Of a stretch of DNA of 64,000 nucleotides, positions 38,531 through 48,086 are shown piece after piece. The stretch is from Paenibacillus amylolyticus. GTDB lineage: Bacteria > Bacillota > Bacilli > Paenibacillales > Paenibacillaceae. Numbering within the stretch: the first letter of the stretch is position 1; each line of letters opens with the position of its first letter. The notes under the pieces were generated by a model, which worked only from the letters and a program-made list of their open reading frames with translations, made no database searches and was not told the DNA's origin. The stretch is from the NCBI RefSeq assembly GCF_029689945.1, contig NZ_CP121451.1:6696001-6760000 (forward strand), written 5' to 3'. The position numbers and the translations under genes were made by a program.

Positions 38531-39941
38531 CTGGCATCCTCCTCACGGGCAGAAGACCACTGCTGTGCAAGATAATCGACGAGTGAGCCTACAGTCTGAT
38601 AGGGACTTTCCGGCATGGAAGCAGTAGCTACCTCCGACAGCGCGACTCCCATTCCCATACCCCATCGATCTTCGATTCCCTGCTCCACCACAGCAAGCAG
38701 TGACACGAGTTCCAGCGAATCCAGTTGCCCATTTCGTCCGTATAACGGAGCGTTGCCACCTTCACCAAGCGGAATCGATGTATTATGGTATGCATTTAAC
38801 TCCCGGCAACTATCCAACACGATATGAAGCAGAGCCTCCCTGTGTTCTTGTCCAATCGATGGCACGGTCTGACGTTGAAAGCAATCCTCCTGAGGTATGG
38901 ACTGTCGAAGTGTTTCATACCAGTGCCATTCATCCGTGACCAGCATTTTAATGACACCTGTCAGCTGTACTTTCCAGTGCTCACGCTGCTTCATCCGGCT
39001 GACCTGAAGCATATTGTAGGCCTTCTCCCATCGTGTAATGATGTCGCTGAATTCTCTCGCATATTGATCAAGAGGAGACCCGAGCCATAAGGCAGACTCC
39101 TGAAGAAGATCTCGAAAAAAATACCGGCTCCATCGCATATCAAACAGCAGACCGGATACCAGCATCTCATTGAATTGCTCCCCTTCATTCGCCTCATGCA
39201 ATGCATGTAACAGTTGCAGAGACACCGCATGTCCAAAATGATAATTCCGCTCTCCTTGAGTAATCTTCCGGCCAGCCAGAAATTCTTCAATCTGTGTTTT
39301 TAACGCCTGAGTCAACATGTCTCGGTACCCGGCAGAGTCAAGCTTCACCGTTGCCCGAATATCCATGGTGCCGAACGTTCGAAGTTTTTCTTTGCGCTTC
39401 GCCTGAGCGAGTTCGGGGATGCTTTGATTTCCTTGCCAGAAATCATGAAAGGCCCTTAGTGCAACCTTCCCCTTGTACTTGGAGGGCACGGGATCATAGA
39501 CGTGAACATGCTCATCTTCCAGACCGTACACGGCAATCCAATGGTCTACCAGATGCAGACGGGAGCCTTGCTTCACGTGTTTGCGAATGTACTCGGGATT
39601 CTGATAATCCTCACAATAAGGCAGATGATAACTGGTTCCAGTAGCCAAAAAAGCTCACCTTCGCCGATATGCTGCCGGATCTGCGTCTTCCCCTCCTCGA
39701 AGCTGCCCAGCTCCTGCTGACCATACATCTCCCAGATGGGCTCTGCGTAATCCAGCTTGTGAAAGTAAGGCTTCACTAATCCGTGATCTCCGCACGAAGG
39801 GAGGCAATACAAGCGACTTGCGGCCAATAATGCCAGACTTGTGATGGACCCTTGTCGATGGAGCACTTCATGAATCAGAGGGAAATTACAGGGATAATAA
39901 TAGGGAATGTCCAGCACTGGATCGAATGAAGGAATGATCAT
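38524..39941 (-). CDS. BtrH-like acyltransferase fused to an acyl carrier protein, one frameshift
   Basis: One T missing from the T6 run (plus-strand A6 39647-39652) splits it; repaired length 472 residues. Residues about 1-180 resemble the butirosin BtrH N-terminal, papain-like fold (DUF6005 type): Cys in YYYPCNFPLIHEVL, His in LVDHWIAVYG and Asp in HVYDPVPSK form a possible triad. A helical middle region of about 180 residues follows. The last 80 residues look like an acyl carrier protein with LDSLELVSLL, where the Ser would carry phosphopantetheine. BtrH moves an acyl group from a carrier protein to an amine. Here donor and transferase would be one chain. The fusion reading is mine. Confidence 0.75.
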
Positions 39942-41322
39942 TTGGGGCCTCCTCTTCCCATTTTGGCAGACATCCTGCCCCAGGATTGGATTAGGTAATG
40001 CATAGACATATCATCTGTTGCCCGAAATACCCGATTGGCAATAGCCTTGCCGTCCACATCAGTCTCGAAACGACGGAAACCACGTGTAAATCGGAAGGAG
40101 AACCCGCTATCCCGCGGGACTCGGTAACAACCTTCATATCGACCTTTACCGGAACGGACAAGCTTCATGCCCATGCCACCATAGATTGTTTCCCCGAATC
40201 TTCGTCGGGAGCTACCTCTGCATGAATGCAGACTTCTACGTGCGTAGACAATTCAGGAATGACCGTATAGATGCGCGTAGTGGACAGTTCCCCCACAGTC
40301 AGCGTAATGGATGCACTTCCAATACCGACAGGCACCAGCTCTCCACTCGAACGAACCTGGATAACATCAGGGTTACTGGAAGTATAATTTCCATGCAGCA
40401 GACTCCGAACCAATCCGCTCTCGTAGTGCATTTGTGCATTGATACACACAGTCATTCCACCCTGTAGTCCGATGACACCCCTGCCAAGCAGTTGGATTGA
40501 GGTGGGTCTACCAACGCGACCGAACATGTATAGTAACGGGAGATGAACGCGTGCTCCCCAGTCACCTTCCTGATGACAGGCACCCTGCTGTTCCAGAAAT
40601 GCCAACTCCTCACCCGATGTGGCTCCGCGTTCAAGCAATTGATGAGCTACCTTTCTGACCTGGGATGGCCGAAATAGACCTTCCATATCCCCGATATCCA
40701 TCCACATTCGAACGCTGGGTATGGGGATGTCCGCTGGCAAGCGATACATGTTTTCTTCCATCAGCCCGCTTTCCGATGTTTCGTCCAGCTGCACATCCAC
40801 ATAGAACGGCGACATCATGATCAGTTTTCCAAAAACATCCGGATGTCGCATCCCCATGTGCAATGTACAGAGTGCCGCGGCAGATGAACCCAACAGTCCG
40901 GTATCCTCCTTGTCCGGCAACGTCCGGTATCGATGATCAATGATCGGCTTGAGTTCATGAATGATAAAATGCTCATAGGCGATGCCTGAGCATCCCACAC
41001 TCACGGCCTCTCTCTCCGGGGCGATGAAGTGATAGAATTCGTTGTGCGTGACTGGACGGACATGCGTAATGCCGACAATAATCAGTGATTCAATCTGCCC
41101 GGAAGAAATAAGACCGTCTGCTGCCTGATCGATATTCCATGTTTCATTGCCTGGCCCGGACGGACCAAAAGCCCGCTGCCCTGCATGAACGTACAGAACC
41201 GGATAACGCCGAGCTGTATGCTCATGGTAACCGGGCGGGAGATACACATAAATGTTGCGGATATTGCCCAGCCGTGATGCCTGAATGCCTTCCAAACATT
41301 CGATGACAGAATGGGTACTCAA
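39938..41322 (-). CDS. Esterase (PF00756/Fes-like) with Ig-like and E-set C-terminus, one frameshift
   Basis: One G missing in the run at 40192-40195 splits it; repaired length 461 residues. The N-terminal alpha/beta hydrolase has YVYLPPGYHEHTARRYPVLYV, the nucleophile elbow LLGSSAAALCTL and a late His in QQGACHQEGDW. A Big2-like domain follows (SSNPDVIQVRSSGELVPVG). The last 75 residues carry FSFRFTRGFRRFETD and VDGKAIANRVF, the pattern of the carbohydrate-binding E-set found on some esterases. No signal peptide. It is the first gene of the tight three-gene operon. It may cleave an ester of the operon's product. Confidence 0.8.
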
Positions 41323-41369
41323 CGATCATCAACCGCCTCTCTTCTCCCGATTCGACTGCATAATACAAA

Positions 41370-41398
41370 TAACCCCGCCTCAGAAGAGACGGGGTTGT
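41370..41398 (-). promoter_or_regulatory. Hairpin in the esterase-operon leader
   Basis: On the minus strand GACAACCCCGTCTC ... GGCGGGGTTATTTGTATT is a terminator-like hairpin about 50 bases before the esterase start. Upstream stands AAGGGCTATG and a further hairpin (ACACGCACGTGTG). A -35/-10 pair (TTTACA, TAAACT) is possible at about 41455-41485. It resembles the CGTase leader. See the shared-leader finding. Confidence 0.5.
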
Positions 41399-41522
41399 CC
41401 CAAAACACACGTGCGTGTCCCGGGATACATAGCCCTTATATTGTGAATCTGCGAATAGTTTAAATCCCCGGACATGCTTTTGTAAACATAAAAATAGAAA
41501 ATAAATGCTCCCAAAAAAGTTA

Positions 41523-41551
41523 TTGACATAAGATCCAATATTTCTTACGAT
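41523..41551 (+). promoter_or_regulatory. SigmaA-type promoter of the CGTase gene
   Basis: TTGACA at 41523-41528, a 17-base spacer, and TACGAT at 41546-41551. It gives a leader of about 210 bases before the chosen start codon. Confidence 0.7.
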
Positions 41552-41570
41552 AGCGATGTGATCATAACTC

Positions 41571-41648
41571 GAGGGCCATGCTTTTAAACCAGAGCGGTTT
41601 AGGACAACCCCGGTAACTCCCGAAGGAGATGCCGGGGTTGTTGGCGTG
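41571..41648 (+). promoter_or_regulatory. Structured leader of the CGTase gene
   Basis: Nested inverted repeats: GGCCA near 41574 can pair with TTGGC near 41640; TAAACC AGAGC GGTTTA forms one arm; ACAACCCCGG ... CCGGGGTTGT forms the second, enclosing CTCC CGAA GGAG. No T run follows, so it is not a simple terminator. A three-way junction is possible. Confidence 0.5.
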
Positions 41649-41694
41649 TCAAAAGGAGGGAAGTCTCAATCCACTGCGTATCATTCCATTATAT

Positions 41695-41708
41695 TGAAAG
41701 CGCTATTA
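41695..41708 (+). promoter_or_regulatory. Candidate cre (CcpA) site in the CGTase leader
   Basis: TGAAAGCGCTATTA matches the cre consensus (TGWAARCGYTWNCW) at 13 of 14 positions, about 150 bases after the promoter. It fits a roadblock-type catabolite repression of a starch enzyme. Confidence 0.6.
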
Positions 41709-41768
41709 TTCATGAAACAGGTTGGTTGTTTATCTAAACTACTACATTCACGAGAAGGGTGGATTACT

Positions 41769-43925
41769 ATGTTTCAAATGGCCAAACGCGTACTCCTCAG
41801 CACTACACTGACCCTCAGTTTACTTGCAGGGGGCGCACTTCCCTATATGCCTGCTTCCGCGATCCATGCCGATGCGGATACCGCGGTTACCAACAAGCAG
41901 AACTTCAGTACAGACGTCATCTATCAGATTTTTACGGACCGTTTCCTGGACGGCAATCCTTCCAACAATCCCACCGGAGCTGCCTACGATGCCACTTGCA
42001 GTAACCTGAAGTTATATTGCGGAGGCGACTGGCAGGGTCTGATCAACAAAATTAACGATAACTATTTCAGCGATCTGGGCGTTACGGCATTGTGGATCTC
42101 CCAGCCAGTTGAGAACATATTCGCCACGATCAACTATGGCGGTGTGATCAACACGGCGTATCACGGTTACTGGGCACGTGATTTCAAGAAGACCAATCCT
42201 TACTTCGGAACCATGGCTGATTTTCAAAATCTGATTTCCACCGCTCATGCCAAAGGCATCAAGATCGTCATTGACTTTGCACCGAACCATACGTCTCCTG
42301 CCATGGAAACCGATACGTCCTTTGCTGAGAATGGCAAGTTGTACGATAATGGTAATCTGGTTGGCGGATACACGAATGATACAAATGGCTATTTCCATCA
42401 CAACGGCGGCTCCGATTTTTCCTCCCTGGAAAATGGTATCTACAAAAACCTCTATGACCTCGCAGACTTGAATCATAATAACAGTACGATTGACCAATAT
42501 TTCAAGGATGCAATCAAGCTATGGCTTGATATGGGCGTGGACGGCATTCGTGTTGATGCGGTGAAACATATGCCTCTCGGCTGGCAAAAGAGCTGGATGT
42601 CCTCCATCTATGCACATAAACCTGTATTCACCTTTGGTGAATGGTTCCTGGGATCTGCTGCATCCGATGCGGATAACACGGAATTTGCCAATGAATCCGG
42701 GATGAGCCTGCTTGATTTCCGCTTTAACTCTGCCGTACGGAACGTCTTCCGGGATAACACATCCAACATGTATGCCCTCGATTCGATGATTACAGGAACG
42801 GCAGCAGATTACAATCAGGTGAATGACCAAGTTACGTTTATCGACAACCATGATATGGATCGGTTCAAAACAAGTGCCGTCAACAACCGTCGTCTGGAAC
42901 AGGCGCTGGCCTTCACGCTGACTTCACGCGGTGTACCTGCCATCTATTATGGTACCGAACAGTATCTGACAGGTAACGGTGACCCGGACAATCGGGCCAA
43001 AATGCCTTCTTTCTCCAAAACAACAACGGCCTTCAACGTCATCAGCAAGCTGGCGCCTCTTCGCAAATCCAATCCGGCGATTGCCTACGGCTCCACGCAG
43101 CAACGCTGGATCAATAATGACGTGTATATCTATGAACGCAAATTTGGCAAAAGTGTAGCTGTTGTTGCGGTGAACCGTAATCTCTCCACACCAGCGAGTA
43201 TCGCGAATCTGAGCACTTCACTGCCAACAGGCAACTACACCGATGTACTTGGCGGCGCATTGAACGGTAATAACATCATTTCCACCAATGGTACCGTCTC
43301 TTCATTCACGCTTGCTGCCGGGGCAACCGCGGTCTGGCAGTATACAACAAGCGAAACAACACCAACGATTGGACATGTAGGTCCGGTGATGGGCAAACCA
43401 GGTAATGTTGTTACGATTAGTGGACGTGGATTTGGCTCCACCAAAGGTACCGTATACTTCGGTACAACAGCCGTTACTGGTGCAGCCATTACATCCTGGG
43501 AAGATACACAGATCAAAGTGACGATCCCGGCTGTTGCCGCAGGCAATTATGCTGTGAAAGTAGCTGCGAATGGCGTCAACAGCAATGCCTATAACAACTT
43601 CACCATCCTTACAGGTGATCAGGTTACTGTACGATTCGTCATTAACAACGCTTCCACCACACTGGGGCAGAACATCTATCTGACAGGTAATGTGGCAGAA
43701 CTAGGCAACTGGAGTACGGGTACAACAGCTATTGGACCTGCATTCAATCAGGTTATCCACGCCTACCCAACTTGGTACTATGATGTGAGCGTTCCTGCCG
43801 GAAAACAACTGGAGTTCAAATTTTTCAAGAAAAATGGGGCAACCATTACGTGGGAAGGTGGTTCCAACCACACATTTACCACACCAGCCAGCGGTACAGC
43901 GACTGTAAATGTAAACTGGCAATAG
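41769..43925 (+). CDS. Cyclodextrin glucanotransferase (GH13, five-domain, secreted)
   Basis: 718 residues from the ATG at 41769 (AAGGGTGG upstream); a longer frame from 41646 includes leader RNA. A signal peptide ends near MPASAIHA. Mature start [17 protein letters not shown], then the barrel with DFAPNH, nucleophile Asp in GIRVDAVKH, acid/base Glu in FTFGEWFLG and [10 protein letters not shown]. The central subsite Tyr is in GGYTND. Domains C and D ([19 protein letters not shown]) and a C-terminal CBM20 starch-binding domain ([11 protein letters not shown]) complete the CGTase plan. It converts starch to cyclodextrins outside the cell. Maltogenic amylases share the layout, so product specificity is not certain. 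A stem-loop terminator follows. Confidence 0.9.
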   Translation: MFQMAKRVLLSTTLTLSLLAGGALPYMPASAIHADADTAVTNKQNFSTDVIYQIFTDRFLDGNPSNNPTGAAYDATCSNLKLYCGGDWQGLINKINDNYFSDLGVTALWISQPVENIFATINYGGVINTAYHGYWARDFKKTNPYFGTMADFQNLISTAHAKGIKIVIDFAPNHTSPAMETDTSFAENGKLYDNGNLVGGYTNDTNGYFHHNGGSDFSSLENGIYKNLYDLADLNHNNSTIDQYFKDAIKLWLDMGVDGIRVDAVKHMPLGWQKSWMSSIYAHKPVFTFGEWFLGSAASDADNTEFANESGMSLLDFRFNSAVRNVFRDNTSNMYALDSMITGTAADYNQVNDQVTFIDNHDMDRFKTSAVNNRRLEQALAFTLTSRGVPAIYYGTEQYLTGNGDPDNRAKMPSFSKTTTAFNVISKLAPLRKSNPAIAYGSTQQRWINNDVYIYERKFGKSVAVVAVNRNLSTPASIANLSTSLPTGNYTDVLGGALNGNNIISTNGTVSSFTLAAGATAVWQYTTSETTPTIGHVGPVMGKPGNVVTISGRGFGSTKGTVYFGTTAVTGAAITSWEDTQIKVTIPAVAAGNYAVKVAANGVNSNAYNNFTILTGDQVTVRFVINNASTTLGQNIYLTGNVAELGNWSTGTTAIGPAFNQVIHAYPTWYYDVSVPAGKQLEFKFFKKNGATITWEGGSNHTFTTPASGTATVNVNWQ

Positions 43926-43945
43926 AATATTCTGTCCACAAGTTA

Positions 43946-43990
43946 ACCCGGAGTAGTTACGCTAACGCAGCGTATGCTCCGGGTTTTGTT
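43946..43990 (+). terminator. Terminator of the CGTase gene
   Basis: AACCCGGAGTAG ... ATGCTCCGGGTT followed by TTGTTTTATTTTG, 20-60 bases after the stop. An inner stem ACGCTAACGCAGCGT adds stability. Confidence 0.85.
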
Positions 43991-44119
43991 TTATTTTGTT
44001 TTGTTTGACTTAGCCAGAATGCTTAGGTTCTTCATAAGCTGCGAAGATTACCTCTATCCCACTCTCTACCGATGTGTACATGTGGTTCAATCCATATCAT
44101 GCATACTCCCTACTACGTT

Positions 44120-45404
44120 TTATTGATAGGTTCGAATCGACTTCAATGTTGTGGCTGCCAGAATACCTGTGGCCAACAGCAATATGCCCACGCCTTGCAG
44201 CACAGAAGCTGCCCCACTGATCTGCCAATACGGAGACAACCGTCAATCCCAGAATAGGCGCTGTACTGGTGATTGTTCCAACGACGCCATAGACCCTTCC
44301 TTGTAGCTCGTCCGGTACGGCTGTCCTCAGCATAATCTGGGTGAGCATCGTACAGCAGGCGAACATCGCTCCTCCGCTCACGATTAACGGCAACGCCATG
44401 ATTGGTGAGGATACATTCGCCAAAAGAATATAGAGTGGGCCTAAAACAATCAGACCGATAAATACCCATCTTCCTCTTCGCTTCAATCGTTTTCCCGAAG
44501 CAATCAGCAGTGCAGAGCCCATCATATATCCAAGTGGAATACAGGTCTCAATTAATCCAAACTGTACCGGATTCGCCTCCCATACCTTAACTGCCATCAC
44601 TTGAACCAGCATCATGGCTGACATGAAAAACAAGATTAGCACCGGATTGAGCAATACAATGGATCGAATCAGACGATTCCGATAGATATAGCCAAACGAA
44701 CTACGCCATTCCTGAGCAAATGTGGTCTGCTGATGAACGGATCGCTGCACCTCTGGAAAACGCCCCGCCATCAGCACACAGATTGCGGACAACAGAAAGG
44801 TTGCGCCTGTGGTTAATATGGCGACGAATCCACCAAATGCAGCAACAGCAACGCCTGCCGCGGCTAGTCCGCTAATCCGGGCAAGATTATCCACCATGTG
44901 AATGGTTCCAGTCGCTTGCTGAATATGTTCTCTGCCAACCATGCTTGCTACAGAGGCATGGAATGCAGGTGCCTGAAACAGACTTGAAAACATGGATAGG
45001 GAGAGCAACAGCAGCACCACCGGGAATGGCACATGCCAAACGAATAAGCTAATCGCAATGAGTACAGCCATTACACCGCGAAAGACATCCGAAGCCAGCA
45101 TCAGCTTCCTGCGATCCAATCGATCTGCAACCGTGCCCGCCACCGATCCAAAGAGGAAGCTGACAGCCATATTACAGATCTGTACAGCGGCCATGCTCTT
45201 CGCACTGCCTGTGGTCTGTAATACCCACAGACTGATTGCAATTCCATTGAAACAATCTCCAAAGACCGAGATGCCGTAGCCGTATAATATCCTCCGGAAG
45301 GTAACATTACGCCAAAGTGTCTGCGGCGTCTTGGCATTTTGCAATGCAGCTTGTCCTCCTTGATATCCCATAACCTCGGGCTCACTGGACGGGTTCATGC
45401 CCAT
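44120..45404 (-). CDS. MFS transporter (MFS_3/DHA3-like), one frameshift near the 3' end
   Basis: About 427 residues once one extra base in CCCC at 44212-44215 is removed; otherwise the last 30 codons are out of frame. There are about 12 membrane segments. Motif A-like VADRLDRRKLMLASDVFRG follows segment 2, and segment 5 carries VDNLARISGLAAAGV. It belongs to the major facilitator family related to macrolide efflux MefA and enterobactin exporter EntS. The true C-terminus would end KSIRTYQ. It stands alone between CGTase and the importer genes. Substrate not predictable; a peptide, antibiotic or siderophore is possible. Confidence 0.82.
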
Positions 45405-45450
45405 ACATCACGTTCCTCCCTAATCATGATTCGAGCCCCCATATGGAACC

Positions 45451-45506
45451 AGGCACTTCCGCAGCAATGGCTGTCGACAAAGACAGGACATTACGGAAGT
45501 GCCTGA
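45451..45506. terminator. Hairpin after the maltodextrin importer genes
   Basis: CAGGCACTTCCG ... CGGAAGTGCCTG, perfect over 12 pairs, with a further small stem inside (TGTCGACAAAGACA). It lies between the MFS start and the permease stop. No T run, so efficiency is unclear. Confidence 0.5.
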
Positions 45507-45604
45507 GTTAAGTGAATGTTACGCTATCGCTGCTAATCATGCGTCGTTAGCTTGGCTGACGAGATTGTCCTTAGTCCTATAACATTTCTTCCTAACGTCT
45601 TCGT

Positions 45605-46441
45605 TTACCCTTTGGAAGCTCCTGCTGTCAGACCTTGAACAAGGAATCGTTGCAGGAACACAAACAGCAGCGTAATTGGAATGGCGATCAGAACTGCACC
45701 CGCGGCGAACATTGTAAAGTTACTGTCCTGATACCGGTTGACCAGATCCCACATGCCTACTGCAAGCGTCCAGTTCTCCTTCGTCCGCAACACCAGCCGG
45801 GCGAAGATAAAGTCCATCCATGCACCGGTAAAGCTGGTCAACGCCACATAGGTCAGCATCGGCTTGGATAAGGGCAGGATGATGCTGGTGAATACCCGCA
45901 GGTGACTCGCACCATCCATGCGTGCAGCTTCATCCAGACTGCGCGGGATGGTGTCAAAGAACCCTTTGACGATAAAGCCGCCCAGTACCGCTCCTGAAGA
46001 ATAGACCAGGATGAGCGCAGCATGGGTATCAAGCAATTTAACTTGCAGCAAAATGATATAGATTGCAATCATGCTCATAAAGCTTGGGAACATGCCAAGG
46101 ATCAGCATGGTGGAGAGAATCGTTTTACGTCCACGGAACCGGAAACGGGATAACGCATACATCCCGAGTGTCACCATCAGCGTGGAGAAAATCATTGTGA
46201 AAAAGGCTATTTTCAATGTATTCATATACCATCTGCCATACATAAAGGACGGGTTATTGAATAGCTCGCCGTAATGGGCAAGCGTGAAAGCTTCGGGCCA
46301 TAATCGCTCACTGAACAATGCCGCACCGGGTCTCAGGGAAGAAAGAAAGATCCAGAGTACCGGATAGATGGAGACAACGGCGATCATCACCAGCAACACA
46401 TAACTCAGGGCCAGACGCAGCGGATTATTACGAGTCTTCAT
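45605..46441 (-). CDS. Maltodextrin ABC permease, MalG/MdxG type
   Basis: A 278-residue protein, intact, with six membrane segments. The ATPase-docking EAA loop is SLDEAARMDGASHLRVF followed by ILPLSKP. It ends FLVQGLTAGASKG, as in MalG/MdxG proteins of Bacillales. ATG overlaps the MalF stop. No ATPase gene is present; Bacillales maltodextrin importers commonly use the shared ATPase MsmX encoded elsewhere. It imports maltodextrins or cyclodextrins, fitting the secreted CGTase. Confidence 0.92.
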   Translation of the reverse strand: MKTRNNPLRLALSYVLLVMIAVVSIYPVLWIFLSSLRPGAALFSERLWPEAFTLAHYGELFNNPSFMYGRWYMNTLKIAFFTMIFSTLMVTLGMYALSRFRFRGRKTILSTMLILGMFPSFMSMIAIYIILLQVKLLDTHAALILVYSSGAVLGGFIVKGFFDTIPRSLDEAARMDGASHLRVFTSIILPLSKPMLTYVALTSFTGAWMDFIFARLVLRTKENWTLAVGMWDLVNRYQDSNFTMFAAGAVLIAIPITLLFVFLQRFLVQGLTAGASKG

Positions 46442-47792
46442 TGAATCATGTCCTCCTCCTTGAATGATTTGGAGCGGCGGAAGTTCCAGATGGAGAATGA
46501 AGCGATGATGAGGAAGATAATAATCCCTACCGCTGATGCCATGTTGAATTTGTTATTGTCGAGCGTGAGCTTGTAGAGCCAGGTGACCAGCAGGTCTGTT
46601 GCCCCTGCATACTGGTAGTCTCCCCGCAACGGATTCCCGTTGGTCAGCAGGAAAATAACATTGAAGTTGTTGAAGTTCCCGGCAAACTGCATGATGAGCA
46701 CCGGGGTCGTGGCAAACAGAATGAACGGCATCGTAATGATCCTGAATTTCTGAAAAGCGGATGCACCATCCACTTCGGCAGCCTCATAAAGATCACGAGG
46801 GATGGCCGTCAATACCCCCAGAATGAGCACCATACTGACCGGAATACCAATCCACATGTTGACAACAATGACGGTGACTTTCGCCCAGAACGGATCTGTG
46901 AGCCAAGGCAATCCCTCCAGCCCAAACGCTCTCATGTACGTATTGATGGGTCCAAACTGGCCATTGAACAGATTACGCATGAGCAACAAGGAGATAATCT
47001 GCGGGATCGCATAAGGCAAAATAAAAATCGTCCGCCACAGCTTCTTGAAGCGTATGCCCCGCTGTTCAATCAACAGCGCCACAAGCACGCCGCCAAAATA
47101 GGTGGTGACTGTTGCCAAGATAGCCCAAATGACTGTCCAGGTCAGCACACCATAGAATGTCTGACTCCAGGATTTCAGCTGAATCAGATCACTGAACGTC
47201 TTGAAGCCCACCCAGTCCACGAGTTTGGCTGGCGGAATATGGTCCGGTGCCGAGTAGTTGGTAAATGCAATCGTGATCGTAAACAGAATCGGCATAACCG
47301 TGAAGAAAAGAATGCCCAGTGCCGGGATGGACAGAAACAGGTAGGGAAAGTTTTTGTCCATCATGTTCCGAAGCGAAGCCGCTGCGCCCAGGGTTTTCTT
47401 CCCTTCCTCTCTTGCGAGTCCCGTGACATACGCATCCCGGATATTCAGGATATAGATCAGGATAAACACAAAAAACACCAGCAATACGATAATGCCATCC
47501 AACAGCAAAAAGATGGAATGGTCTCCCCTTTGAAGTACGGTGGACCCATTCACTTTGACAAAACGCTGTGTATTTTCCCCAGTGTCCATATGCCCCATAC
47601 GGCTTGTGACAGGCGAGGAAGCAGGTACGCAAGCCCTGCTCCCTCCAGTAACAGCAGACAAATTCCCTTAATCCACTGTCGATTGTACAGCTGTCCAAGA
47701 CCTTGCAGTACGATGGAACATATAGCCGCTGTCATCCGGTGCTGTCTTTCCCTGTTCGGTCCAACGGGCACCGGGACATGCTGCTGTTGCAT
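46438..47792 (-). CDS. Maltodextrin ABC permease, MalF/MdxF type, one frameshift
   Basis: One G missing from the run at 47577-47580 separates the first 70 codons. Repaired length 451 residues, near B. subtilis MdxF. The N-terminus (TAAICSIVLQGLGQLYNRQW) has two hydrophobic segments and is a common extension in these proteins. The body starts with DHSIFLLLDGIIVLLVF and includes the EAA loop LYEAAEVDGASAFQKF. Start ATG at 47792 has GGGAGGAG 8 bases upstream. It pairs with the MalG-type permease. Confidence 0.9.
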
Positions 47793-47826
47793 TCGCTCTC
47801 TCCTCCCCGCCTATTGCTGACCTGTA

Positions 47827-48049
47827 TGAATTGAACAATAGTGTACTTACACTGACCACTCCGATGACAGAATAAGCTTCCGATCGCTGTTATCCCCAGA
47901 TTTTTTCGATCCCTTTTCAAAGGGGAAAATCCGGTGATAAAGGCGAGCCATATGCTTCCGAAGTAGCTTTCTTTCAGAAAGCTTTTAGCTTCACTTCTTC
48001 AGCTTTCTTCTGTCCTCTCGTTTTTTGTGTAATTATAAAGTTCAATTAT
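47827..48049. repeat. MITE-like repeat, copy B
   Basis: About 223 bases. Ends TGAATTGAACAATAGTGTAC and, reversed, CATAATTGAACTTTATAATT. The core hairpin (TTATCCCCAGATTTTTTC ... AAAATCCGGTGATAA) and the AGCTTTCTTTCAGAAAGCT stem are present. It sits between the binding-protein gene and the permease gene of the importer, in the same transcript, and so could lower permease expression. Confidence 0.8.
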
Positions 48050-48086
48050 GCAGGCTTATGCATATCTTCGGATTCGTCGTTCGTCC

